Source of the DNA: Parus major
Taxonomy: Eukaryota > Chordata > Aves > Passeriformes > Paridae
Reading direction: 5' to 3'
Length of the DNA: 64,000 nt
NCBI RefSeq assembly: GCF_001522545.3
Contig: NC_031769.1
Coordinates: 18,955,875-19,019,874 of the forward strand
In this document: piece after piece, positions 1 through 12,080 of the stretch
How positions within the stretch are numbered: the first letter of the stretch is position 1
Layout: the number at the start of each line of letters is the position of its first letter
Program-made: the position numbers and the translations under genes
The notes under the pieces: model-generated
Database searches by the model: none
Told to the model about the DNA's origin: nothing
The model's input: the letters and a program-made list of their open reading frames with translations, nothing else

Positions 1-3000
1 TAAATAAAGTCAACTTTTGGATAATAAAATCATCATGAAGCAGTATCTTAAATTGAATTTTTAATATATATATCTAGATGCCAAATATAGTGTTGTCTGC
101 TGTGAGGACAGATCTTGAATCTCTGAAGACACAAATAAACACTCCAGAATTTGGTGGATTTTCTATAATAAGTTAAATTAACCTTGCATTGTAAGGCACT
201 TTGCACACCCAGTATCTCATAGCAGGGAAGGCATAGACAAATACGCATTGCGTTGTCTGGTTCTTATTTCCAGATGGCAGCATCCTTTCACAGGCTGCTT
301 GTTATTTATTCGAGCAATGCTTGCATCTTTAAGTCTCAAAGCTTTGGGAGGAAAAGTAATTTATTTGTAATTTAAAAATATAAAAAATGTTAACTAAAAA
401 TTTTAAATGTAAGCATTTGTAATATATTGCTACTAAGCTAAATCCTTGTTCAGCTGTACCTACTGATGATGTTGACTGAGGACATCAGTTTGATTAACCG
501 TGAGAACCCAGGGGAAGTGGTTACTGGTTTGCGGTCCCCAGCAGGCACTGGACTCAAAGGAGCCAGAGCAAAGCACTGTGTTCACTGTTTCACCCTCTGG
601 CATGTTTGGTCCCTAGCACATGGTCAGCTCCATCAGGACCTGCAACCACTTGAAAATGGGAGGCAAAGCTTGTCAATCACAAGCCTGGAAGCAGTGTGCT
701 TGAGCAAGTCCCTGCAGTGCAGACTCACAAGCAGTGTCCCAGTGGAGCAGGGTATGCAAAGAGTGAGGCACCGCTCTGGGGGAGGTGTGCGGGAAGTCAC
801 CAACCATATCTCCCTATAAAATAAACAAAGTAATCCATTTCCAGAGGAAGATGCTTCCCACCAGGCAGCACACTCAGGAGAAGCAAGCAAGCCTTGTGGT
901 GAGAAGTCCTGAGGGGAAAGGAGCATCTGCCTTCCCAGAGCTCTCTAGCCCATAAGCACACACCTGCAAACCCAAATCGTTATATTTGAATTCATAGCAC
1001 AAAAGTCCCTTCCTAGAGCTCATTTTGGATAATAAAATAACTTCCTTCAAATCTCTGATGGGGATTGGGTGTTGATGTCTGATCCTAGCTTCTGAAAGCC
1101 ATTTCTTAAGGTGATGAGGAAGGCACTTTCTTTCAAGGGATTAGTCATGAAATTGCATGATGGATAAGACCCAGAAATCAACATCCTTATGCAGCAATCT
1201 CTTGTTTCAAACTGTCTGGCAGAGAATCTCACATTTACTCTAAAAATGTGTGTTTTCAAGAGAATTTGTGGAGAGTGTCTATAGCTTGCCCTTGCCTATG
1301 TATTTTTCTGGGAAATCTGTAGATTTGGGGTTGACTGTTTTGTTTTGCCTCTCACTTCTTCCCACCAGAAGAGTAACGTAGTCTAGGAATTCTAAGACAA
1401 ATGCATGAAGCAGCAGGTGATTTTCCTTCCCATATTTGTGAACATACACGTTGGCAATGTTTCATCCTTCTGTGAGGGGAAGTTCAGCATGAGCTGGTCA
1501 CCAGATTGGTGCAGGGAAACTGAAGTTTTCACAGGTCTCAGGCAGGATATTTGGTTTAGTGTGCTTGGATAAAGGGGTCTGAATTGTTGTGTTGCACTGC
1601 ATAAACCTAAATCCTTACAGCAGGAGAAAGGAGGGAGATCCAGACTTGTATTCTCCCTCAGTTGCCACATTTAAACTGGACCTCAACTACTGACTGCCCA
1701 CCTGATAATTTCATGATCAACCATCTAATGATATCCTAATATTAGGGGCCATATAAGTTCTTTAAATCATTATGAAAAATTTAAAAGTTAAGGTAGAATA
1801 TCTAATTTTTTTTCATTAAACTTCCTGACTGAGTGCAGTGATCACATATGTTACCCAGAGAGAATATCTGTCAGTTCCAGGAATTATTAATTCTTATTTC
1901 CACCTATAAAGCTAAAAAAAGGATTAGCACAAATGTAGTATTGTTTTCAAACCTGAATAAAATTTAGCTTCTTTTGTAGCTGGGCATTTCTCTTTTTTGC
2001 TAGTTGAATAGCATCACATTTTCTTTTAGTGAGGGGGAAAGGAGAAAATCATGGATCATGGTGGGGCCGTAGCTGTTCTCATTTCCCTTGCTCTGTTCCC
2101 CTCTCTATGCTGGTCTTGCTGTGAGCAGTAGCCCCATGTAAGCACCCTGCTTCTTCCTCTGCTGGGAGCAGAGGCTTGGGGGTTTGATGGATGCAGCTCT
2201 GGGGCTGTGTTAGGGGAGAGATCTGTGCACATGGGCTAGAGGTGGTTGTGGGGAAGGAAAAGAGGGAAAGGAAGGAATGGGGCTTTTGAGACCAGTGACT
2301 GGGAAAGAGGAGTCCTTTAGAGAAGCTGGAGAGCAGCATTTGTGTTGTTAGGTTTCACAAGGCGTGCAAGGACACAACAACTCAGGGTGTCCATTCTAAC
2401 TCCCACATGCAAGGTGCACATGAGGTGCACACCAAGTGATGGGGGCTGCTGGTTGAAATGGAGAGGTTTAGGGGTGAGCTGGATGGAGGTGAGGGTAACT
2501 GTTGTGACAAAGGGAAAAAACCAATTCAGTCATTAAACAGTTAAGAACAGCTGCTTTACCTGCTCAGACCTTTAGTGCTCAAGGCAGTTAAGAACTAAAT
2601 CACAGCAATGAAATTTAAGGATGTATTCTGGTAAAGCTCAAGCAAATATCTTCAGCAGATGCTTAAGAGTTATATATGTTATTAAAAACATCACTGATTT
2701 TTCCTCTTGAACAGAACTAGTCTGAAATATGTCATTTACTGTAGTTCCATTTCTAGCTTCATATGTAAAACTGAACTTGTGCTTCTCACCACTTCATGGC
2801 AATTAAAGAGAAGCTGGTAGGCACTCCAGCTTTTAGGAGATTTAGTAAGACCTGCTAATATCTATTACTGCTTAGGAAAAGCTAGTTTCATATAGGAACA
2901 GAATTTTGTGTTTCTGAGAATGAATATTAATATTTTAGTAGTCTTATTATGTACCATCTTTTGATGCAAAATGAATCCCACCTAAGAGTATCCATGACAG

Positions 3001-5277
3001 TTCACACTCTTTAATCACCAATTACATGACGTATTTTCCGATAATTTATTGTGTCACTAATGACACAAAAAATAACCAAACAATTGTGGCCTTGGCTTGT
3101 CTTCCATGGTTTGTAGAATGTTGATTTTGATGGCACTGCACTGGGATGACTGACATGAGTAAAATGAAGCAAAAGCTGTATATTTTGTTGTAATGTGATC
3201 AGAGGAAGGCCTAAGGCATTTCACGAGAGTCCTTGTGTTAGCTTTAGAACCAGTATACTTGCTTTTTTTGATCAATCACAATCATGGTTTACAAAAGCAC
3301 ACTAGAAACTGGGCTACTGAATGTGTAATTATATGTTGCAAATAACTTCAAAGTCTATTTTTAACGTTTTTTGAGGCTTGCTATTAATGTTTAACAGCAA
3401 CAGTGCACAGCTTTATTTTCCATTGAAAAATAATGTAAAAAATTCTATGTCATAGCAAAAAGGTTAACAGAAAACTACTTTAAAGAACTATTAGTCAAGG
3501 TGATTTTTTTTTATTAGGCTACTCTTAGAATTCAATTTCACACAAACCCCAAAATGCAATATAAAATACACATTTTATATGACATTTATATATAATGCAT
3601 AAAATATATAAACAAGAATAGAAGATAGTAATATATTGTGCATGTGTAAAAATTAAAATTTATTTACAATTTAGATTGTGAGACTGTTGTTAAAGGAATT
3701 AGTTTCATAGGGAGTTGTTAAATATGTACAGATGGACTATATCTGAAAAAATACCAGTACCTAAATTTTTCTTTTCGACAATATATCTTTAGCAGTAGTA
3801 ATGGTTTTCAAATTCTTTTTAAACTTATTCATGATTGCTAAGGTCAGGAGTTCCCAGTGAGCAACACACTGTCCTTCAACGTGGCTCAGATCAAATATTT
3901 TGGGCATTTCCTTTGGGCAGTTTGCCATTGTTCTATTGGATTGGAAGTTACAGCAATTTGACTGGTATGTCTTTTAATCTTTTTTTTCCCCCTTAGCTAT
4001 TGAAAGCAAGTATTGTTGTATCTGTACTGCAGCTGAAGCAATTTTGCAATTGAAAACTTGCATGTTTGCTTTCTGCTTACACAATAATCTATTTTGATCC
4101 GGGGTTCTGTTGACTGCTGCATAAAGTAGCAAGTGCTGTCACCCAAAAAAAGTACAGCTTGAAGAGAATAGTAATACTTCTCTGTTATCTTGAAAAGGCT
4201 GTCTGTGTGATTTATATTGCTGGCAGTGTATTAAATGTGTCATGTGGGTGTCAGAGAAGTACAAAATATCTTCTGTTATACAGGCTCCTCCTGTAAGTCT
4301 GTTCTTGGGTCCTCCTTAACATATTTACTTTTTTGGCATAATATAAATGGAAGCATGGTGTGAAGCACTTTTGCAGTGCATTTTAAATCTGCAGTTAATA
4401 ATTTCCTAATATAAAGTAGTCATAGCAATATGCACTCACATTTCATATAATATTAAAAACAGTATGTGTCATGAAACTTGAAGCTATGTAAAAGAAAATG
4501 GTTAAATGAAAAAGAATTTCTCCTTAGTGGGCTATTCCTTCTCTTTCCTTGAATGTTTCTTGAGGAATTTTAATTCACTACTTAAAGCACTCATTAAGAA
4601 AATTTTTACATTGTATGGTATTGTCAGTCTCTGGAACACTGTTGGTCCTTTGGGCATAGTTTTAAACAGATTAGGCCATTTTAAGAGAGTGAAGCCAAAA
4701 CCAGAACCATCTGTCCTCATTCCTGTGTCTGCAAAACATGTCTCCCCCAAAAGTAAGCAAGAAACCAATTAATCTTTTATTTCACTGCCTTCATTTGTCC
4801 ACCAAGTAACCTGAGCCTTTCTAGTGACAACCTCATTTGAGGTGTACCCCCAAAAAAGAGTGAGTTGGGGAATTTCTGATGAGTACATCGCAAAATACAG
4901 AGAAATAGAAGTAATTTTCTTTCATGTGAACTACGACCTTTTTTTTTTCAGGGAAGAAGAATCTGCTAACAAAAATACTGTTTCAGACAGGGTACAATTT
5001 TTCTTTTTAAATTAAAACTTAAACCAAACAAACAACCAAACAAAAGTCTACACATTCTGTCATTCTGAAGTAGATACCACTTTCATAAGTCATTGATAGA
5101 CTAATAACATCTTTTTGAAAATTATTCAGAATTGTAAATATTTCATTCTGTTAGGTTCTTTCCATTGGGGAAACAGAAGTCAATAACTCTGGTATCTGCA
5201 CACAAAGTATGCATCCATCTTCCAAAACATTTTTTCCCTCATTCTCCAGATTCCCACACTGACTCACAGACCACAGA
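1..5277. other. Flanking sequence downstream of the gene, no gene seen
   Basis: AT-rich sequence without a credible gene. Two patches are clearly richer in G and C than their surroundings, at about 466-930 and 2040-2500. I do not recognise either; the ORFs in them (117 aa and 86 aa) lack domain-like composition. They may be old decayed transposons. Confidence 0.6.
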
Positions 5278-5352
5278 GGATATTTGGAGTTGAAGAGGAT
5301 CCACACAGTTCATTGAGTCCAACTCCTAAGTGAACAGCCTACACTGCTGATG
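5278..5352 (-). mobile_element. CR1 LINE 3'-end fragment
   Basis: Reads TTGGAGTTGAAGAGGATCC, then CATTGAGTCCAACTCCT, the minus-strand form of the conserved CR1 3' region. Only about 75 bp remain, and an LTR lies 53 bp further on. Confidence 0.65.
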
Positions 5353-5405
5353 TTACCAAAGGTCTTTCAATGGGACTCAAAGTCTTTAAACTTCATGGAG
5401 GTGAT

Positions 5406-6404
5406 TGTATTGGTTTCACATGGCCTGGTTTTTTGGGGAGGGGGGGTGGGTGAGACAGATGACAAAGATGGTTCCTGTGAGAAGCTGCTGGAAGCTTCTA
5501 CCATGCCCAGCAGAACCAATCCCTGATGGCTCTGAAGATGGACATGCTGTGGCCAAAACTGGGACAACGAGAGAGGCTGATAATGCCTCTATGATGACAT
5601 AGTTAAGAAGAAAATCAAAGCAAAGGGGGTACGGTTTTTACGTAGCCAGAGAAGAGGAGGTGAGAACATGTGAGAGAAAACAATGTGGAGACACCAAGGT
5701 CAGTGGAGAAGGAGAAGGAGGAAATCCCCCTGCAGCCCATGGATCCATGGGGATGCAGAGATCCATCCGCAGCCCGTGAGGGAGGTGCCCACACCAGAGC
5801 AGGTGAAACCTGGAGGAGGCTGTGATCCAGTGAGAGGCTGGTGAAGAGAGGGGACCCTGCTTCCAAGAACAGCCTGTCCTTGGAGGACTGCACCCCATGG
5901 GAAGAGTGACCCACATGGCAGCAGTTTTGGAAGGACTGTGTGCCTGTGGGAGGGACTCACACTGCAGCAGTTATGGGAGGACTGCTCTCATGAGATTGGA
6001 GCCACCCTGGAGAAGTTCCCGGAGAGCTGGCTCCCCTGGGAAGGACCCATGGTGTAGCGAGGGAATGACTCCTCTCCCTGAGTAGCAGAGGAAAACCTTG
6101 GGTGTCAAACTGACCCAACCCCCATGACCTGTCACCCTGCACTCTTGGTGGGAAGGATGGAGAGGCTGGGGGAAGAAAGGTGTTTCAAGGGCTTATTTTA
6201 CTTCTCATTATCGTCCAATTTTGTTAGTAATAAATTCACTTTGTACCTTTAATTGAGCCTGTTTTGCCCTTGGAGTGCTTTCTCCAGTCCTTAACTCACA
6301 AAGTCTTCATTAAATTTTTCTCTCTTCTGCCCAGCTGTGGCAGGGAAGGGTGAATGAGCAGCTTCTGTGGGTGCCTGGCATTTTGTGAGTGTCAAACCAC
6401 AACA
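5406..6404 (+). mobile_element. Solo LTR, avian ERV-L-like
   Basis: A 999-bp GC-rich block that starts TGTATTGGTTTCACATGG and ends AAACCACAACA. It is flanked by GTGAT and GTGAC, a 5-bp target duplication with one transition. An AATAAA at 6229-6234 sits 175 bp from the 3' end and is followed by a T-rich stretch, which sets the plus orientation. It shares the AGAAGCTGC, AGAAGCTTC-type block near the 5' end with the other three LTRs in the window. The middle (about 5870-6060) contains diverged repeats around GCAGCAGTT and GGAGGACTG at a spacing of about 55 bp. No gag, pol or env sequence flanks it, so it is a recombined solo LTR. The ORFs of 60-99 aa in it are not genes. Confidence 0.82.
6229..6234 (+). 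terminator. LTR polyadenylation signal AATAAA
   Basis: Canonical hexamer at the position shared by the full-length LTR copies, 175-190 bp from the LTR 3' end. Confidence 0.55.
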
Positions 6405-7680
6405 GTGACATTGAAGCCTAAGATTTTCTCAGACTAGAAGAATTGAAACTTATTTCTACTCCTGTTATCTAAGCATGGCTGTTTTACAGGCAACTGGGGC
6501 AGTCTCTGTGCTGTGCAAAATTCTAGGGTAACCACTTGATAATCAAAGTGATAGATGAGCTCCAGAACCATGCCACCTAAATCAGAAAAATAAGTATATC
6601 GCTCTTATTGCTAATTCATACTGAAACAACAAAAATTCAGCAGCAAACTTGTCTATCTTATTGTTACACGGTTACTTTGTTGTGTGTCAGATGGAGCAAA
6701 TGGTCTGCAATGAGCTGTCCCTCTCCACCATGTGCTTTGTGTTCCTTCCCAGGGGAGTATTTACTCAAACAACAGGCAGGGCTCTTACCACAGCAGATAG
6801 ATAGTGTAGGGTGATGGAGAAAAACAGCAGTGCTTCAAATGTCTGTGATGGTGTGATTTAGGTACAGGTCCTTCACCAGATTTTGGTACTATCTGAAAAT
6901 TATTTGATCTAATGATGCAAAGCCTGTTCCATGAGAAATGACAATAAAACAGAGATAAAGCAAATTACTTAAAACAGTGAAATTAAGATCCCCCAAAGTT
7001 AAGAGTTTCAATGCATATTTTATTATTAAATAAGGGTTTCTTAGTGTGTCTGGAATTTCTTGAGGTCCCAGGATTGAAGTTCCCATTGACCTCAATAAGA
7101 TTTATAAGCAATTGAAGCTCTTGAAAATTTGGTGGCATTATTCATGATAATCAATGTAGTGGTACCTGAGGACCAAGAAAGCCTTGAGGAATTTGCAGTG
7201 CAATAAGAGCATAGAGGGTAAGTGTAATTTAACCATCATGATTGAATCAAATTTCCTATTTGATCAAAACTGCATTTCTCTTTCATGTAGAAAAGAGAAT
7301 AAGTGAAGGGTTGAGTGACCAGTGAGATAATATAAGAAAGAGGATAAAAAAGCATATATAAAATGGAGAGATTGAAAGCTGAAATAAAGAGCCCATTGGC
7401 ACAAGAAAAGTTCAGCCAAAAGCACAGACCATTCTCTGAAGATGCAGAGACATGTTTTGCTTGCCTTTTCTCAAGGCATCTACTGTGTGCGTCTGTATAT
7501 AGATGTATGATTAATTTGTGTCAGGTTAAAGTATATAATGCAAGTTTAACTTAGTGTTAAATAACAAATATGAGCAACTTGATTAATCAGTTCCATGCTA
7601 AAAGAAATCAAAACTGTCTGTGCAACCTCTTCAATGAGACATTTTATATTTTCTCTTGCAAGACTAAATAATCATATTTG
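6405..7680. other. Unique AT-rich sequence, nothing recognised
   Basis: Lies between a solo LTR and a CR1 copy. No ORF, RNA gene or repeat supported. Confidence 0.6.
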
Positions 7681-8168
7681 CAGAGTGCTCAGCACAGGAA
7701 AGACTTGCTGGAGAGGGTCCAGAAGGGTGCCACAAAAATGAATAGAGTGATGTAATACCTCTCCTATGAGAAAAGCTGAAAGAGTTGGGGTTATTCACCC
7801 TGAAGAAGAAGAGGCTCTGTGGAGACCTTTTTGAGCTGTTCAGTATGTAAAGGGGCTCATAAGAAGACAGGGACAAGCATTTTAGTGTCACCTGTAGTAA
7901 CAGGACAAGGGATAATGCTTTTATACTAAAGAAGGATAAAGTTAGATTGGACATAAGGAAGAAATTTTTTTAACATTAAGGTGGTTCAACACTGGCACAG
8001 GTTGTCCAGAGGGATGGGAAACAATCCAACCCTGGAAACATTCAAGGCCATGTTGGACGGACTTCTGAGAGAAGTGATTTAGTTGTCCCTGCTCCTTACA
8101 GCAGGGTTGGAATAGATGGCCTTTAAAGGTCCCTATCAAACCAAACCATTCTATGATTCTATGATTTT
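7681..8168 (+). mobile_element. CR1 LINE, 3' end
   Basis: About 490 bp of CR1: ORF2 end with blocks such as GAGAGGGTCCAGAAGGGTGCC, TTCACCCTGAAGAAGAAGAGG, then GGTTGTCCAGAGGGATGGG and GGAATAGATGGCCTTTAAAGG, finishing in the tail ATTCTATGATTCTATGATTTT (octamer repeat). 5'-truncated, as is normal for CR1. Reading frame is broken, so it is inactive. Confidence 0.92.
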
Positions 8169-11100
8169 ATCTCTTTTCATTTGAGATAAAAAACTGAACA
8201 ACAACCTGAGATCTATTTATGGTATGCACTGGGTATACACTTACATTTCACTTTCATTTCCAGAGAGCTTTTCAGGAGTGTATGAGGTAGTGAGTTTAAT
8301 TGCTATCTATAGGAGGATGACAAGCTAAATATAAAGAGTGAGCCCATATGTCTACTTATAGGCAACATTTTGTGAAATTACTTCTTGGTGATTTTTTCTA
8401 GAATTCCCACAGTATTGCAAAACAAAACTTTTGGTTAATATTTTGTTTTTCAGGTATATGCCTGAAGAATTTTCTTAGGATTAATTGTAAGTGAACTTAG
8501 AGGAGGAGTATGTTAGCTTACTCTTTGATTTGTAACTCTTAGTAGGAAATGGGTCATTAAAAGAACAGAAATATGAAAATATTTCTATTCCTGGATACCT
8601 AATATGTTGAATATTTACTCATGTTAATTCTACTTTTCTTCTCATCATTCTACCCCATGCATAATTGAAGACAGTTTTGCTGAATTGGATAGGATTTTTC
8701 TTGTATTTACTTCTTAGTAGAAAAGTTAAACACAGATGTACAAACAGGAAAATAAACTGAGACTGAATCAAAGTGTTCTTTTCAATGGTTCCTTTCAAAT
8801 CTTTTGACTATGAGGAACCGGTCTTCAAGAGAAAGTTCACACAACTAGTAAATTAGGCAGATTTTAGAGTAATTAAAAGTAGAATTTAATGGGTTGCTAA
8901 ACTGCAGAAACAACACTTCTTATAATTGCCTTGATTGGTTATCATATGCAAAGGAAGTTACATGTGTTATCAGAAATTTCAGCCTGAGCATCCTTTGGCC
9001 ACTGCATTTTCTCAAGGGTGTCCAGAGAAACCTCCTGCTAAGGAGCTAAACAGGAACTGCAAAGTAATTAGTTTATTTCTTGCTTTTATCTTCTGGATAT
9101 TCTAAAATGGTATAGGAGTATATATCTGGGAGTATACTCCTAGGAGTATATCCTTGTATCCTTTTGATTGGCTTTGTGTCAGTAGGAATTTTGTGTATAT
9201 GCTCAAGGCAGCGCATAACCCTGAGAGTCCTACTTACCTTTTCAATTTGTTACATGAATAATCACATTGTTACAATGAATACAGACCCTTTTTTCAAAAA
9301 GATGTAAATCATTATTAATTCCATGGCAGCACTTCACATGAATCACATTGATGACTTTAACTACTAAAGTAGCTGTAATACACAGTTGCATTGGAGCCCA
9401 ATTGTAATATAGTGCTTATTAATGTCCTCTTCTGGCCAACATGTCCATGTGAATACCAAATAAATTACTAATGCTAATGCTCTAGACACAGCATGTTTCT
9501 GATGGAGCTGTATGTTGGTGCTCAATTGTATTCTAAGCCTTGGATATCAAAACCATAATAATGTCAACTAAAGCTTTACAAATTCACGTACCATATGTAT
9601 TGTAAAATACTTGTCACAAAGCGATACTGTTTTATGACCTGAATAAAGTGGTTGAAAAAAAGAAAAATTAATCACTTGAAGAGGTAGGACTCAAAATTAA
9701 AGACTAAGATAAATTAAAAAATGAAGACAGCTTTCTTTTAAGAAAAAAAGAGTTACTTATTATTATCTCTAAATTATTTAAGCTTAGCATCCCAAACTTT
9801 CAAAATATGCAGCAAAAATTAAAGCGCTAGATTATCAGGGGCTTTTTGTTCTCCACAGCTCTATGCTAATCATTGTGCTGAGTGTGAACTGACTTTTTCC
9901 TCCTGTTATGAGCAACCAAAGTCTTTGTTCTGAGAATGATCACATAATTACACAGAAGATTAAAGAATTCCCATGAATAATTTGTGCTCATTTCTCCCTG
10001 TTAAACCCATTTAACCCAGTTGAGCGTGCCTTGCTGACTTGCTTCAGAGACTCACATTTTCATTAGAAAAGTAGAATATTCGCCCTCCCCTGAAGCTGAT
10101 AACTTTTTCTGGCTTATCTTATTGCCTAAACATTTCCCTGAACTTGACCAGCTCTTCTCCAAAGCATAATCCTTTGGCATTGTTCATAAATAAATTATAA
10201 AATTAAAAATTAACTCCTTTTATGATGACATGGTAAATGAAAAGGTAAATCTTTAAAAATTTATTGAGCTATCAGAATGGAAAATTTCTTTTAGTAGTTG
10301 GAACCAATGCTGGGAGATGTATTTTAGTTTGTGGTCAATGGATGGCCAGGACTGAAAGGAATTCACTGTCACACCACAAGCTACTCTAGTTTACCTCCTA
10401 CACCCAATTTTCACCACCAGAATATTAAGTCAAGTTTTATGTTCTGGTACCTAGGCTGAATGCTATATTGCTTTTTGGCCATATTAAGATGAGGGGAAAA
10501 AAATGTGGTTTTATAATAAAACAGTAAATACACTGAAAATTCCTGCTGTGTTTAAGGTTACGTTCTGATCTATTCCCCTGACCCCCTCTGAGATGCACCT
10601 TGTGTATTGTAATAAAAATAAAATGCAAACCCACCAAGACTAATATGCTTTACAGTTTTTCATATCTCAGCTGTCACGTACAAATATACTGTAGAAAAGT
10701 GCACCTTTTCTTTTTAAACATTTTTTTTTTCTGAGCATGAAATATATCCCTAAGAATGATTATAGCTGCAGATGGTAAATTAAAATCCAGATATGATTAT
10801 TAACTTGCCTGACATTTGTGAAGGTCTGTGGATGACTGCTGCAGGAACATGCACATTATGGTCACCCTTCTGGTCATCTGCATCCCTGCTTTCAAATAAA
10901 AGGGGCTGCAATATAAGAGCTACAGATGACTTATGTTAATATGCATGTTATTAGTATTGTGTTTCCTTCCTTTGCTGCACTTTGTACTTCATCCTCACAC
11001 AAGTGGAGAACAATTTCCTGTTCACAAGCCTTAGTAACTGACTGGTACCTTGGAGAATAAATTACTGTCTTTAAGTTCCCAGTAGAGGAGGAATACTGTT

Positions 11101-11974
11101 CCATGTCAGGTGCCAGAGTTCTCACATGCTGTAATCTACATGGAGCAATACAGCCCACAGTAGATTTTTCTGCTTAGGAACATCCATTTTTGTTCTCATA
11201 TGAGTTCTTCCCACCCCTTCTCCCTTTTTTCCCCACACACAAACTGAAAATTAAAAACAGAAGATGTCAGTTTTTGACAGATGCGTTACTGCAAGTTATA
11301 TGTATTTATTAAGCTCTTTCTGTCTAATTTATACAGAGAGGTCTGGAAAAGGATTGTGTGTTAGATAGGATTTCTGTGCACACTCATAAGGAATATTATC
11401 CAGTGAAAATCTTCCTATTACATACATACATGAATGAAATTTGGAGTTAATTAAAGCATGAATGCAATTATTAAATCTGGACATCTCCATTGCAGACATA
11501 ATGCCTAAACTGTCTTTACAGGCAACAGAAAATTAGGAGCTGCTAGAATTCAATGTATTGCATTCTAGGGTAGACATATACCTGTGGACAAGACTAATTT
11601 AAGCCCTGCCAATTAAAGGCTAGAAAAAGTGGACATTTTTTGTAGTTTCAGTGTTTATGTATGGCAGCATGTCCGATTAAGGTGCAGCAGATCAGATCAA
11701 AGCTCTAAGTATTCCAAGAGCCTATCTCCAGCTGTGTGAGATGCAGAAACAGGTAATGAAAAAGTTGAAAGCTGTGCCTGGGGCCTCAACCACAGCTGAG
11801 CAAATAATGTAGGAACCGTAAGGGGGAGCTGAGGACACTTTGGCTTTGGAATGATCTCAGCAGACATGTGCATGGCACAAGCTGGAGATGGCTTAATGAG
11901 AGTCATGATGTCAAGGAGGAACTGCCAACAGTTCCTCCCAACGACAGCCTTGGAAACATTGTAATACTACAAGT
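8169..11974. other. Unique AT-rich sequence, nothing recognised
   Basis: No gene. The only structure is a cluster of three GGAGTATA copies forming overlapping inverted repeats at about 9113-9150. A slightly GC-raised patch at 11690-11960 is unrecognised. Confidence 0.6.
9113..9150. repeat. Overlapping inverted and direct copies of TAGGAGTATA
   Basis: TAGGAGTATA at 9113-9122, its reverse complement at 9133-9142, and a second forward copy at 9141-9150. The last two form an 18-bp perfect palindrome (9133-9150). Confidence 0.65.
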
Positions 11975-12080
11975 ACATTTAGGTTGAAAAGGACTTCTGG
12001 ATGCCATCTAACCCATCCTCTAGATAAAAGCCATAATACCTTCAAAATTAGATCATGTGGTTGATCAGTTTTGTCATTGC
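11975..12080 (-). mobile_element. Degenerate CR1-like fragment
   Basis: AGGTTGAAAAGGACTTCTGG and CATCTAACCCATCCTCT match the minus-strand CR1 3' region loosely. Short and diverged, so the limits are approximate. Confidence 0.45.

Noticed and set aside
5615..5960. Cluster of 86-99 aa minus ORFs
   Set aside because: All lie in the GC-rich solo LTR at 5406-6404; LTRs do not encode these.
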